From Holophagae bacterium (GTDB taxonomy: Bacteria; Acidobacteriota; Holophagae; Acanthopleuribacterales; Acanthopleuribacteraceae), in NCBI GenBank assembly GCA_030429565.1, contig JAUIFE010000002.1:248001-312000 (forward strand): a stretch of DNA of 64,000 nt, written 5' to 3'. The translations under genes were made by a program, and so were the position numbers. The notes below the pieces were generated by a model that was given only the letters and a program-made list of their open reading frames with translations, was not told where the DNA came from and ran no database searches. Each line of letters starts with the position of its first letter. The stretch's first letter is position 1. This document shows, piece after piece, positions 1 to 9,109 of the stretch.

Positions 1-816
1 TTGCCAAGGATGGCCGACAGCGATCGATTCCCAATCGACGCCATGCCTGTGGTGAACCAACCCAACCATCCCTGGTCTGAGGCTTGGTTCACCATGGCGG
101 AAACGGATCGCAGCATCGTTAACGCTGCGTTTGTGAATCTCGGCAAGGCGTTGGCCGCGTATGAGCGACGCCTGATTGCACCGCCTTCGCCGTTTGATCA
201 GTTTTTGGCGGCCGTCGCCGAGAAAAAAACAGACGACCTCACGCAGTTGTCGGCTGAAACACGACGCGGTGCGCGCCTGTTCATGGGTAAAGCGCGCTGC
301 GTGCTATGCCATACCGGCCCACAATTCAGTGACGGTGCCTTTCACAACACGGGCGTACCGAACGCTGACGGCGGCTTTCCCAAGGATGCGGGTCGCTATG
401 AAGGGGTTACACGCCTGTTGGCCGATCCTTTTAATCGGGCGGGCGAATACAGCGATGATCGCAACCACGAACAAGCCCTAACCTTGCGTTACCTGAAACG
501 GCAAAGTGGCTGGTGGGGTCAATTTAAGACACCGACGCTGCGCCAAGCAGCCCTGCATCCACCGTATATGCATGCCGGTCAGCACCGCGACTTGGCGGCG
601 GTGGTCCGCTTTTACAATACCTTGGCGGGCCGTGTCCAAAACGGCCACCATGTAGATCCGCTGCTGATTCCGTTGGGCTTAAGTGCGCGGGAAGAAGCGG
701 ATTTGGTGGCCTTTTTGAAAAGCCTGAGTCGGGCGGCGGATGACGACGATCCCTGGTTGGTTCGGCCCGACGGTGCAACACAGGCGCCGCCGAGTAATCC
801 AGTCAATCGGCAATGA
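1..816 (+). CDS. MauG/cytochrome c peroxidase-like dihaem protein, C-terminal part
   Basis: Open from the first base, so the true start and the N-terminal haem domain lie upstream of the window. The part seen carries a haem-c site CVLCH at codons 100-104, followed by the HTGPQFSDGAFHNTGVP stretch typical of the C-terminal haem domain of bacterial dihaem peroxidases and MauG-like proteins. A later YMHAGQ segment could supply an axial Met. Such proteins are periplasmic and reduce peroxide or oxidise protein substrates. The C-terminal tail is rich in Pro and Asp. The next gene encodes a secreted protein, but no operon link is evident across the 110-bp gap. Family assignment is firm; the substrate is not known. 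Confidence 0.85.
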   Translation: MPRMADSDRFPIDAMPVVNQPNHPWSEAWFTMAETDRSIVNAAFVNLGKALAAYERRLIAPPSPFDQFLAAVAEKKTDDLTQLSAETRRGARLFMGKARCVLCHTGPQFSDGAFHNTGVPNADGGFPKDAGRYEGVTRLLADPFNRAGEYSDDRNHEQALTLRYLKRQSGWWGQFKTPTLRQAALHPPYMHAGQHRDLAAVVRFYNTLAGRVQNGHHVDPLLIPLGLSAREEADLVAFLKSLSRAADDDDPWLVRPDGATQAPPSNPVNRQ

Positions 817-926
817 TGTAAGGGTAATCCATCACTTTGCACGTATTAGGTGTTGCATCAATAACCTAAACGAACCTAGATTGAAAGAGCCGTCCTTCTT
901 TCAAACCAATAATCGCGGGAGTTGCC

Positions 927-2333
927 ATGTTTCGGATACGTGTCAATTTATGTCTTTTAGCCTTACTGATGGGTTTTGTGTTGAGCGGGCCGGGCCTGTT
1001 CGCCCACGAAGGTGATCCGAAACTGCAAGACCGTCAACCGCGCTATGAAGGTTTGGGTTTTGCGCGCGGCGCATTTAAAGGTAAAGCGGGGCCGGAATTT
1101 CCCGCCGAAGGTTTGGTGATGCAGTCATGGGTGACGCTGCCCGAATTTGAAGGGCTGCATTCGCGTGCCAATGATTGCTGGGGATACACGGCACCCTCGG
1201 GCCGCGAATACGCCTTAATCGGTTTACAACGCGGTACGGGTTTTGTGGAAATCACCGACCCAACCGATCCACGCATCGTCGCGGTGATTGACGGTGTCGG
1301 CTCAACTTGGCGCGACGTTAAAGCCTATGGGCACCATGCTTACGTGGTGTCGGAAGGTGGCGGCGGCCTGCAAGTAATCGACATGAGCCAGATCGACAAC
1401 AACGTCGTGACCCTTGTTCGCGAAGTGACAAGCGGCGGCACCGCGGCCACCCACAACGTGGCGATTGATACCGTCAGTGGCTTCCTCTACCGCACCGGCG
1501 GCGGCGCCAACGGCCTGCGCATCTATGATTTGAGCGATCCCGGCAACCCGACCTACCTCACCAGTTGGACGGATCGCTACGTACACGACGCCCAAATTGT
1601 GACCTACACGGAAGGGCCTTACGCGGGTCGACAAATTGCTTTTGCTTGCGCCGGCTTCAACGGGGGACGCACTCAAACCGGCTTGAGCATTATCGACGTC
1701 ACCGACAAACAAAATATGCAGGTGCTGACCCACTACCAGTTTTCCAACCCCAATTACTCGCACCAAGGTTGGTTATCTGAAGATCGCAACTACTTCTACC
1801 TCAACGACGAGCTTGACGAAATGAACGGTGGCACCGAAACAACCACCCGCATCATCGATGTATCCGACCTGCTCAATCCTTTTGAAGCCGCGACTTTCAC
1901 CAATGGCTCCAGGTCGATTGACCACAACCTTTACACCCACAACGGCTACATTTTTGAAGCAAATTACCGCAGCGGTCTGCGCATCTTTAGCACCTGTAAC
2001 CCTCTAGCACCAAATGAGATCGCCTATTTCGACACCTATCCCGATTCAGACACACCCAATTTTAACGGCTTGTGGAATGTTTACCCCTATTTCCCAAGCG
2101 GCACGATTATCGGCAGCGATATCGAGAAGGGACTGTTTGTTTGGCGCCTTGAGCCTGGACCCAAAAGTTTGGATTACGACCTCAACCAAGACTGCCTGTT
2201 GAACGATGATGACCGCGAACTCCTCAATGAGCAGTGGCGCAACGGCTGCCGTGGCTGTTTGTGGGACTTGGATCGTAACGGTTTAGTCTCGGTCGAAGAC
2301 TTCGTCTTGATGATCAACACCATCAACCCATAG
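927..2333 (+). CDS. Secreted choice-of-anchor-B-type LVIVD beta-propeller protein with dockerin-like C-terminus
   Basis: 468 aa. Residues 1-26 form a signal peptide (Arg-containing n-region, Leu-rich core, cut near LFA-HEG). The body has repeated blades of the kind GLQVIDMSQID, GLRIYDLSDPGNP and TRIIDVSDLLNPF, which are LVIVD-type repeats predicted to form a propeller, as in the choice-of-anchor B family. The last 55 residues hold two Asp/Asn-rich loops (DLNQDCLLNDDD and DLDRNGLVSVED), like the paired calcium loops of dockerin type I or EF-hands, and a CRGC motif between them. The start has a GGGAG ribosome-binding site 7 bases upstream. Likely exported and calcium-stabilised; the ligand is unknown. 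Confidence 0.8.
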   Translation: MFRIRVNLCLLALLMGFVLSGPGLFAHEGDPKLQDRQPRYEGLGFARGAFKGKAGPEFPAEGLVMQSWVTLPEFEGLHSRANDCWGYTAPSGREYALIGLQRGTGFVEITDPTDPRIVAVIDGVGSTWRDVKAYGHHAYVVSEGGGGLQVIDMSQIDNNVVTLVREVTSGGTAATHNVAIDTVSGFLYRTGGGANGLRIYDLSDPGNPTYLTSWTDRYVHDAQIVTYTEGPYAGRQIAFACAGFNGGRTQTGLSIIDVTDKQNMQVLTHYQFSNPNYSHQGWLSEDRNYFYLNDELDEMNGGTETTTRIIDVSDLLNPFEAATFTNGSRSIDHNLYTHNGYIFEANYRSGLRIFSTCNPLAPNEIAYFDTYPDSDTPNFNGLWNVYPYFPSGTIIGSDIEKGLFVWRLEPGPKSLDYDLNQDCLLNDDDRELLNEQWRNGCRGCLWDLDRNGLVSVEDFVLMINTINP

Positions 2334-2412
2334 TCACAAACCAATCGTCCACGGAAAGCCAACCAGGCGGCCTGCACTCGTTTTAACAACGTGCACTTTG
2401 GATTTGCGCACC

Positions 2413-2436
2413 ACGACCGCTTTTCAAAGCGGTCGT
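2413..2436 (+). terminator. Hairpin terminator after the propeller gene
   Basis: Perfect 11-bp stem (ACGACCGCTTT / AAAGCGGTCGT) with a 2-base loop, followed by TTGCTTTT. It lies 80 bases after the stop codon of the secreted propeller gene. The T-tract is interrupted, so strength is uncertain. Confidence 0.6.
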
Positions 2437-2969
2437 TTGCTTTTGAACCCCCAATAACGGACCCGCGCTCAAGACCCTGTTCATCCAAACAGAAAGCCAA
2501 TCGCCGTTTGATTAGAATTAACCAAGGGTGACGGTTCCGAAAATCGAAGCCGGCAGCAGGCTGGGTTGGGCGAGGCGAACAGGTTCGATCAAAAATTATC
2601 CTTAACAAAATTCACAGCGACACATTTTTTTAGTCATTTTTCCCTTTTCAGTTCACCAGACCATTTCAAGTCTTCCCTGCACACGTTCTTTCCGAGAGGT
2701 AACAAACTTATTTTCAACAAGTTGTGGGAAATATGATACAAAGGTAGTTCATTACCCCTTGGCCCGCGGAGCGGAATTAGCAGATTAGCCCCCTGTCTAA
2801 ATCCGCTCCCGCGGACTTTCCTTTTTTAGACCCAGACGTTTGGGTCGGTGTCGGAGAAAAAAGACCAACAAATCCGGCAAACCGAGGGCGGCAAAACAGG
2901 GCTGAAGCAAGGGCCTCCACAGGGTGACAAGACTGCGAAAGGGTGGTTTTTTGCTGTCTAAAAGGGATA
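2437..2969. other. Intergenic region with inverted repeats; no gene seen
   Basis: No convincing coding sequence on either strand. An imperfect inverted repeat lies at 2764-2780 with 2797-2814 (CCGCGG AGCGG arms) and is followed by a T-rich run at 2815-2828. A second small hairpin (GACCCA ... TGGGTC) follows at about 2828-2845. Together they could be a terminator or a transcribed structured element upstream of the Sir2 gene. The stretch 2590-2760 is AT-rich without recognisable sites. Confidence 0.4.
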
Positions 2970-2998
2970 TTGTCTTTTTTACACACTTATTGTAACAT
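2970..2998 (+). promoter_or_regulatory. Putative sigma-70 promoter of the Sir2 gene
   Basis: TTGTCT, 17-base spacer, TAACAT. This would start transcription near 3005 and leave a leader of about 130 bases before the preferred ATG at 3139. Prediction from sequence only. Confidence 0.4.
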
Positions 2999-3138
2999 CA
3001 ACACCATCTTTTTATTCGGTCGACGACCGAGTAGGCCCCATGAATCATTTATTGACCGTTTCTTCCATCACCCATTTTTTCGCCAAATTGCGACGCGCCT
3101 TCTCTAATCATCTGTCTTCCGTCAACCCTGGAGGTCCC

Positions 3139-3909
3139 ATGTCCTACGAAGCCACTATCGACCAAGCCGCCGCTCTGTTTAAAGAGGCACGCCGCGTTTT
3201 GTTCATTACCGGCGCCGGCCTCAGTGCCGACTCCAACCTGCCGACCTATCGCGGGATTGGCGGCCTGTACAACGTCAATGAAACGGAAGAAGGCTTGACC
3301 ATTGAAGAGGCGTTGAGCGGTGAAATGCTCGCGCAAAATCCAGAAATCACATGGGGCCACATAGCCCGTGTGGAGGCGGCCTCGCGTCAGGCCACCTTTA
3401 ACCGTGGTCACGAGGTGATCGCGCTACTGGAGCAACACTTGGACCACGTCTGTGTGTTCACCCAAAACGTCGACGGCTTACACCGCAGCGCCGGCTCCAG
3501 CCAGGTCATCGATATCCACGGCGATGTGTACCAACTGCTTTGTACCGTCTGCGGCTTTCGCGAAACGGTGGCGGATTACAGCCATTTGACCATGCCGCCG
3601 AAGTGCGAATCCTGTGCCGGGTTGGTACGGCCCGACGTGGTTTTGTTCGGGGAAATGCTCGACATGAAAAAGCTGGAACGATTGCAGGCGGAAGCCGGGC
3701 ACGGCTTCGATTTGGTGATCTCGATCGGCACTTCGAGCCTGTTCCCATATATCATGCAGCCGGTCATCGTCGCCAAGCAATTGGGTGTAACCACCTTGGA
3801 AATTAATCCGGGTCATACCGATATTAGCGATCTGGTCGATCTAAAAATCACCGAACGCGCGGCGGTTGCTTTGAACGACATCTACGCGCGTTTAACAGCG
3901 GAGACATGA
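3139..3909 (+). CDS. Sir2-family NAD-dependent protein deacylase
   Basis: 256 aa from the ATG at 3139, which has GGAGG just upstream; an in-frame ATG at 3040 lacks a good site and would add an unconserved extension. The Rossmann-type NAD site is GAGLSADSNLPTYRG (residues 25-39), followed by TQNVDGLH, the catalytic His at about residue 127 in the HGD motif, a zinc site with CTVC (135/138) and CESC (156/159), then GTSSLFPY and EINPG for NAD binding. Cytosolic; removes acyl groups from lysines with NAD as co-substrate. The class (deacetylase or desuccinylase/CobB-like) cannot be fixed here. Confidence 0.92.
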   Translation: MSYEATIDQAAALFKEARRVLFITGAGLSADSNLPTYRGIGGLYNVNETEEGLTIEEALSGEMLAQNPEITWGHIARVEAASRQATFNRGHEVIALLEQHLDHVCVFTQNVDGLHRSAGSSQVIDIHGDVYQLLCTVCGFRETVADYSHLTMPPKCESCAGLVRPDVVLFGEMLDMKKLERLQAEAGHGFDLVISIGTSSLFPYIMQPVIVAKQLGVTTLEINPGHTDISDLVDLKITERAAVALNDIYARLTAET

Positions 3910-4094
3910 TTGGAGGGCGGGGCGACCCGGCCGGTACAAACAACTTAGGTTTTACCGGCCGTTTGCCGAAACTGGATAGAGGAAACCCCGCCGCCAACAT
4001 CTGCATCATCATCGCACCAGCCGATTAACGCGTTCAGCGCGGCCGGCCGGCGCCGGGTTTTACCAAATTCAAAAAAAGGCCCTGTCGGTGATGC

Positions 4095-5993
4095 ATGAGT
4101 GATGATGAAAAACCCGATGTCGCGGCGGAGCCCGTCAAAGAGAAGCCGATCGGTGAGATCTTGGTTGAAGAGGGCGTCGTCAGCCGTGATCAATTGGACC
4201 GCGCCTTGCGCATCCAGCAAAAACTGAAAAGCAAACGGCGTATCGGCCGCATCCTGATCGAGCTGGATTTCGTCAAAGAGCAGGATCTTGAAGAGATCAT
4301 GGTCAAGTACGCGCGCAAAATCCGGCTGGGTGATTTGCTGGTGGAGCGCGAATTCATCACGCCGACCGACTTAGAAGAAGCCTTAATCGTCCAAAAACGG
4401 CAGCCTAGCATGCGGCTCGGAGAGATTCTCATCAACGAGCGTAAACTCACCGAGAAGACCCTTTGCGACGCGATTTCGCTGTACATGAAGATCGAACGCG
4501 TGGTGCCGGACTTTCGCAAGGTCGATTTGGAAATGGTCGATAAGATTTCGATGAGTTTCCTCGAACAAAACATGATCTTGCCGTATCGCGTCATCGAAGG
4601 CCATTTACTGCTGGTCGTCACCGAGGACTACCGCGATACGATTAACCCCGTACTCAAAGGTATTTACAGTTTGCCGTTTCGGTTCGGCTTGGCGACGCCG
4701 AGCGAATTGGAAACCATTTTCCGCTATCTGCAGAATCGCCCAAAACAGACCGGCGCACGTGAATTGGCCCCCAAACACGCGGAGAACAGCGTTTCGGGTT
4801 TGGTCGACGACATTCTCAAGGATGCCGTTGAAAAAGGCGCGTCGGACATTCACATCGAACCGATGGACAACGTCACGCGCGTGCGCTATCGCATTGACGG
4901 GCACTTGGTGGAACACCAGCACTTCCCGCTGGAGCGCCATCCGTCGGTGATCACGCGCATCAAGGTGCTGGGTGAATGCGACATTTCGGAGCGTCGCAAA
5001 CACCAGGACGGCAAGTTCCAAGTCAACTTCCACGGCCATCCCATCGATTGCCGTGTCTCGATCTTCGTGACCGTCCACGGCGAATCGGTGGTGATTCGCA
5101 TCCTCAACCCGTTCAGTGGCTTAGTCGATTTGGACAGCCTCGGTTTTGGTCGCCGCAATTTGGAGCGGTACGTGGAAGAGGTCATCGCCAGCTCGGCCGG
5201 CATTGTCCTGATTACAGGCCCAACCGGAAGCGGCAAAACCACGACGCTGTACAGCACCTTGCAGTACCAGCTCGTGGGCGGCAACAAAATCGTCACGGTC
5301 GAAGACCCCGTGGAGTACATCATCCCTGAAATTGTGCAGTGCAGCGTCGACAATCGCGCCGGGCGAACCTTCTCAAGCTCGTTGAAAGCGATTATGCGCC
5401 AAGATCCCGACGTGATTGTGTTGGGCGAGATTCGCGATTTGGAGTCGGCCAACATCGCCATTCACGCCAGCATGACCGGCCACAAGGTTTATGCGACCTT
5501 CCACACCGACGACACCACCGGTGGCTTGGTGCGGTTGGTGCAAATGGGGGTGGAACGCTATTTGGTTTCGTCCACGGTGTTGGCGATTATTTCGCAACGA
5601 TTGGTGCGCCGCATTTGCCCGCAATGCAAACAAGCCTACATCCCCAAAGCGCGCCTGTTGCGGCGAGTGGGCTTGCCGCCGAGCCTGCTGACCTCACGCG
5701 AGTTCTTTACCGGCGGCGGCTGTGCGCACTGTCTCAATACCGGTTACACGGGCCGGCTCGCCATCCACGAGTTGCTGATTATGGAAGAACACGTGCGCGA
5801 TGCGGTTTTGCGCGACGCAAGTACCTTTAAAATTCGCGAAATCGCCCTGGCCGAGGCCGGTCTGATCGCCATGGCCGAGGACGGCATCGCCAAAGTTTGG
5901 TCCAATCAAACCACCTTGGAAGAAGTCCTGCAGTACACCTCGGTTTCCGCAAAGGTCCGCCCCATCAATCAGTTACTGGAATTGGTCGGCTGA
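4095..5993 (+). CDS. GspE/PilB-type secretion or pilus ATPase with four N-terminal MshEN-like repeats
   Basis: 632 aa. Residues 18-131 contain four successive copies of a pattern of the type (I/L)GE(I/L)L-x9-LxxAL (GEILVEEGVVS, GRILIELDFVK, GDLLVEREFIT, GEILINERKLT), the half-module of MshEN c-di-GMP-binding domains. The catalytic part has Walker A GPTGSGKTT at about residue 375, Walker B VIVLGEIRD at about 441, an HTDD motif, and a four-Cys zinc site CPQC (about 509) and CAHC (about 543). It powers type II secretion or type IV pili in related systems, but no membrane or pilin partner lies nearby. The next gene is an HDOD protein 56 bases downstream on the same strand. Confidence 0.88.
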   Translation: MSDDEKPDVAAEPVKEKPIGEILVEEGVVSRDQLDRALRIQQKLKSKRRIGRILIELDFVKEQDLEEIMVKYARKIRLGDLLVEREFITPTDLEEALIVQKRQPSMRLGEILINERKLTEKTLCDAISLYMKIERVVPDFRKVDLEMVDKISMSFLEQNMILPYRVIEGHLLLVVTEDYRDTINPVLKGIYSLPFRFGLATPSELETIFRYLQNRPKQTGARELAPKHAENSVSGLVDDILKDAVEKGASDIHIEPMDNVTRVRYRIDGHLVEHQHFPLERHPSVITRIKVLGECDISERRKHQDGKFQVNFHGHPIDCRVSIFVTVHGESVVIRILNPFSGLVDLDSLGFGRRNLERYVEEVIASSAGIVLITGPTGSGKTTTLYSTLQYQLVGGNKIVTVEDPVEYIIPEIVQCSVDNRAGRTFSSSLKAIMRQDPDVIVLGEIRDLESANIAIHASMTGHKVYATFHTDDTTGGLVRLVQMGVERYLVSSTVLAIISQRLVRRICPQCKQAYIPKARLLRRVGLPPSLLTSREFFTGGGCAHCLNTGYTGRLAIHELLIMEEHVRDAVLRDASTFKIREIALAEAGLIAMAEDGIAKVWSNQTTLEEVLQYTSVSAKVRPINQLLELVG

Positions 5994-6049
5994 GACGACC
6001 CCCGCAACCCGCGCGCGGCCAAGGCCGCCCCGCATTCAGGTAGGCCCCG

Positions 6050-7066
6050 ATGAAAATAAACTGTCCCATTTGCCGCCATGACAACCTGCTCAACGACGAC
6101 GATTTGCCGCGCCTGTTGTTCAGCTTTCAATGCGAGTCCTGCAACACCTTGCTGTCGGTCAAGATCCAAGTCAACGCACTCAATGTCGTTAAAACCGGTC
6201 GCCAAAAAACCAAGCCGGGCGAACGCAAAAACCAAATCGCGGCTTTTATTTACGAGAACAAGGACAAACTCAAACTGCCGGTTTTGCCGATTCTCGCCAC
6301 CAAAATTCGCAAGGTTCGCAATGATCCAGACGGCTCGCTGAACGATGTCGTCGACTTGGTACGCTCCGACCAAACCATGGCCACCAAAATTCTCGAGCTG
6401 GCCAACAGCGCGCTTTACGGCGGCTTGGTGGAAATTACCGACCTCAAAATGGCGATCATGCGCCTGGGTTTAAACGTGACCGAAACCCTGGTCACCGCAC
6501 TGGAAAACAAACAACTTTACTCCTCGGATACCGCCTCGGTGGTGACCTTGCTTGAAGGCCTGTGGGAACATGCCTTGGGCGTGGCCGTCACCGCGCAAAA
6601 AATTGCCGAACACGTGGGCCACGAACAAACCGAGGAAGTTTTTACCGCCGGCTTACTGCACGATTTCGGCTACATCCTGTGCTTGCAGGTGTTGGCCCAA
6701 AACGAAAGCTTCAACGTCGACTTTTGCCAGTTAAGCAACGACGAGTTTTTCAAATTGTGCGAGGAAGAACACGCCAAATTGGGCGCTTGGTACTTAAGTG
6801 AAGCCGGTTTGCCACCGCGTTTGACCAACATTGTCGCGCACCATGAGGAAATCCCCAGCGAGGAATCGGATAACCAGGACTTGCATATCGTGGCACTGGC
6901 CAACCTTTTATGCAAAAAGGTCGGATTGGGTTTGCGGCAAGACAGCGAAATCCGGCTCGATTTAACTGAATCGGCCCAATCGCTGAATCTCAGCGAAGTC
7001 CAACTGGCCTCGCTGGAAGTTCATTGCGAAGATTTGACCCATCAACTCATGGACATGTTGAAATAA
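6050..7066 (+). CDS. HDOD-domain signalling protein with N-terminal zinc ribbon
   Basis: 338 aa. An N-terminal ribbon with CPIC (residues 4-7) and CESC (30-33) precedes an HDOD domain at about 70-270 (LPVLPILATKI, ANSALYGG, GLLHDFGYIL, HHEEIPSE). HDOD proteins relate to HD phosphohydrolases but usually lack full catalytic residues and act in signalling. The position right after the MshEN ATPase suggests a shared, perhaps c-di-GMP-linked, role; that link is inference. The stop is 6 bases from the convergent stop of the universal stress gene. Confidence 0.85.
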   Translation: MKINCPICRHDNLLNDDDLPRLLFSFQCESCNTLLSVKIQVNALNVVKTGRQKTKPGERKNQIAAFIYENKDKLKLPVLPILATKIRKVRNDPDGSLNDVVDLVRSDQTMATKILELANSALYGGLVEITDLKMAIMRLGLNVTETLVTALENKQLYSSDTASVVTLLEGLWEHALGVAVTAQKIAEHVGHEQTEEVFTAGLLHDFGYILCLQVLAQNESFNVDFCQLSNDEFFKLCEEEHAKLGAWYLSEAGLPPRLTNIVAHHEEIPSEESDNQDLHIVALANLLCKKVGLGLRQDSEIRLDLTESAQSLNLSEVQLASLEVHCEDLTHQLMDMLK

Positions 7067-7072
7067 GCAGGC

Positions 7073-7636
7073 TTAGGACTGAACCGGATTGGCGGCGTCG
7101 GCCACGGAATCGCCCACGACCTTTTCCTCGGAGGCCGTCATGCGCCGCTCGCGTGACAACCATTTAAGGTCGAGACCGCGCCGTTTGGTGCCTTCCGGTT
7201 TGATGAGCAACACCGGGCACAGCGCTTTTTTGATCACCCGCTCGGAGACGCGGCCCATCACGAAGTGATTTAAACCCGAACGCCCATGCGTGCCCATCAG
7301 CACCATATCGATTTCGCGCTCACGAATGAATTCCAGCAGCGCTTTTTCGGGATGGCCTTCCAACAAAATCAGATCCGGTTGATGGAGTGCTTCGCCAAAG
7401 CCGGTCAGTTTGAGACAGGCCTTTTCTTTGAGCTCGCTGAAATGCTTGACCAACCAGTTGTCCACCATGGGCAGAAGATGCGAGGCGGCAGGCACCTTAA
7501 AGGCGGTGCGGTCAAAGACATGCGCCACCACCACGTCGACATTCATACGTTTCTGCAACTGCACGGCATAGTCGCGCGCCGCCAAGCTGGCGTCGGAAAA
7601 ATCGGTAGCCAATAACACGGTCTGAATCTGTCTCAT
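7073..7636 (-). CDS. Universal stress protein (UspA family), distal
   Basis: 187 aa, ATG at 7636 with GAGG upstream. Begins with ILLATDFS-type strand MRQIQTVLLATDFSDAS and carries the nucleotide-binding motif MGTHGRSGLNHFVMGRVSE near residues 116-135, so it probably binds ATP. The C-terminus has a 35-residue extension. It follows safE on the same strand after 317 bases and may close the cbb3 operon, whose first gene is also a universal stress protein. Role probably linked to low-oxygen or redox stress; inferred from context. Confidence 0.88.
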   Translation of the reverse strand: MRQIQTVLLATDFSDASLAARDYAVQLQKRMNVDVVVAHVFDRTAFKVPAASHLLPMVDNWLVKHFSELKEKACLKLTGFGEALHQPDLILLEGHPEKALLEFIREREIDMVLMGTHGRSGLNHFVMGRVSERVIKKALCPVLLIKPEGTKRRGLDLKWLSRERRMTASEEKVVGDSVADAANPVQS

Positions 7637-7953
7637 GGTGACCTCGCAGGGGACAGTTCGGCCGAATAAACCTTAAGGGGCGGCGGGAAAACACCGCGCC
7701 GGGTAACGAAACAGGCAGTCAATTCAATCGGGAAAACCCGATTAGATTGCGCTGTTCACGGTAAGAAGACCCATGCAGGGCCACGTCATGCATCAAGTAG
7801 CTTGTTTTCGATACTACAGTGGATCACGTGCCGTTGGCTACAAAAAGTTTGGTCCGAGGCCGCCATCGATCTCAACCCCCGCACTCGCGGGAAAAGATTG
7901 GGCGCCAAGGGTCGCGGCCGCTAACGCTGCTTAAAACCATCGATCTTGATTTG
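7637..7953. other. Gap between safE and usp; hairpin, no gene
   Basis: No credible coding sequence. A hairpin with arms AATCGGG and CCCGATT and an AAAA loop lies at 7726-7743, with partial pairing out to 7720-7749. It has no T-tract on the minus strand, so it may be an RNA-processing or pausing site rather than a terminator. Confidence 0.4.
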
Positions 7954-8646
7954 TTACGGCGTAAAACACAGCGGGCCGTCGGAACCGGTCAACTCGGGGA
8001 AGGTCAACCATTTCCCCAGTACGGCAAGGAAGCCGACCACAATCAGAAAAATCGGCGTCCAGCGGCTCATTTTCCCCAAAAAACGGCGGGCGGCCAAATC
8101 ACCACCAATCACAGCGGTCATCATGGCGGGCACGGTACCCAGCCAAAAGGCGGCCATCACCAACAAGGCACCGACGGGCGTGCCGGTGGCGGCCGCGGCA
8201 AAAACAAAACTGTACAAATAACCACAAGGTAATAAAGTACTTAACAGGCCTAAAAGCAAACCGAGTAAGGGTCCTTTGGGCAAGGCGTCCAACGGTTGTT
8301 TGAAGCGCGTGAGGCGCCGCATCAAACCTTGAAAAGGTACGGTACCCGGCCGCAGCAACTGCCACACGCCCACCGCGATCATGGCACCGCCGGTCATGAT
8401 CATGAGCAGACGCTGCAGCATTAGCGTTTGGCCCAGGTAGAGAAACCCCTTGCCGAGCAGACCAGCCGTCAGCCCCAACGCACTGTAGGCGATCAATCGG
8501 CCCACTTGGTAAAGCAGCGCGCCGCTCAGAGAGAGACCCCGCGAGCCAACGGCATAATAGCCGGCAAAAGCCCCACACATTAAAAAACAGTGAAAGCTGC
8601 CCACGAAACTGGCAAGGCTAATGAAAAGCAGGCCGGCGGGTTCCAT
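7954..8646 (-). CDS. Sulfite exporter TauE/SafE-family membrane protein of the cbb3 cluster
   Basis: 230 aa, ATG at 8646 with GGAGG upstream. Predicted six or so membrane helices (Gly/Leu-rich segments throughout) and the start LASFVGSFHCFLMCGAF, typical of the cytochrome-biogenesis-like SafE branch often found in cbb3 oxidase clusters. Role there is thought to involve metal or thiol handling during oxidase assembly, but this is not proven. Follows fixH by 16 bases, so almost certainly co-transcribed with the oxidase genes. Confidence 0.85.
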   Translation of the reverse strand: MEPAGLLFISLASFVGSFHCFLMCGAFAGYYAVGSRGLSLSGALLYQVGRLIAYSALGLTAGLLGKGFLYLGQTLMLQRLLMIMTGGAMIAVGVWQLLRPGTVPFQGLMRRLTRFKQPLDALPKGPLLGLLLGLLSTLLPCGYLYSFVFAAAATGTPVGALLVMAAFWLGTVPAMMTAVIGGDLAARRFLGKMSRWTPIFLIVVGFLAVLGKWLTFPELTGSDGPLCFTP

Positions 8647-8662
8647 GACGTACCTCCGCGCT

Positions 8663-9109
8663 TCAATCGACGCGCAGTTGTTGGCGAAACAGCGGCGCTA
8701 CCTCGTCCTCGGTAGCTACATCGACGAACAGACGCCAATTGCCGCGCGGTAAGGGTGCCGCCAAATCGGCCGACCACCAACCGTTGTCGAGAGCCGTCGC
8801 TGTCAGTGTCACATCGGCGGCGGATCCGTTGGGGCGCATCAACGAAACGGTGACATGTTGAACCGGCGCATGACCTTGTGGCCCCTCTAGCGCGATTTGA
8901 AACCGTTGCGGGCCGTCAAAACGATGCTGAAGGGTCCAGTCGCGACCCATACGCAAGCGCTCGAGCGTTTGTTGATAAACCTGCTCCTGAGCGTAGTAGT
9001 CGCTGCTGGTCAGCTCGAAATTACGACCCGAAATGTAGTAGATCGCGCTGAAATGAAACACCATGCAGGCGCCCAGAAGTGACATGACGATGTATTTCCA
9101 GTAGTTCAT
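8663..9109 (-). CDS. fixH: FixH-family oxidase assembly protein
   Basis: 148 aa with one N-terminal membrane anchor (YWKYIVMSLLGACMVFHFSAI) and a periplasmic beta-rich domain. The start overlaps the ccoG stop by 4 bases (ATGA). FixH/CcoH proteins help assemble cbb3 oxidase with the copper ATPase CcoI. Sequence is divergent outside the anchor, so the name rests on size, topology and position directly after ccoG. Confidence 0.78.
   Translation of the reverse strand: MNYWKYIVMSLLGACMVFHFSAIYYISGRNFELTSSDYYAQEQVYQQTLERLRMGRDWTLQHRFDGPQRFQIALEGPQGHAPVQHVTVSLMRPNGSAADVTLTATALDNGWWSADLAAPLPRGNWRLFVDVATEDEVAPLFRQQLRVD

Noticed and set aside
2800..2830. Minus-strand AGGAAAGTCC resembling the start of RNase P RNA
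   Set aside because: The following sequence lacks the P4 and later conserved parts, so a full RNase P RNA is not present.
2777..2986. 69-codon minus-strand frame in the Sir2 upstream region
   Set aside because: Overlaps the inverted repeats, no ribosome site and no domain features.
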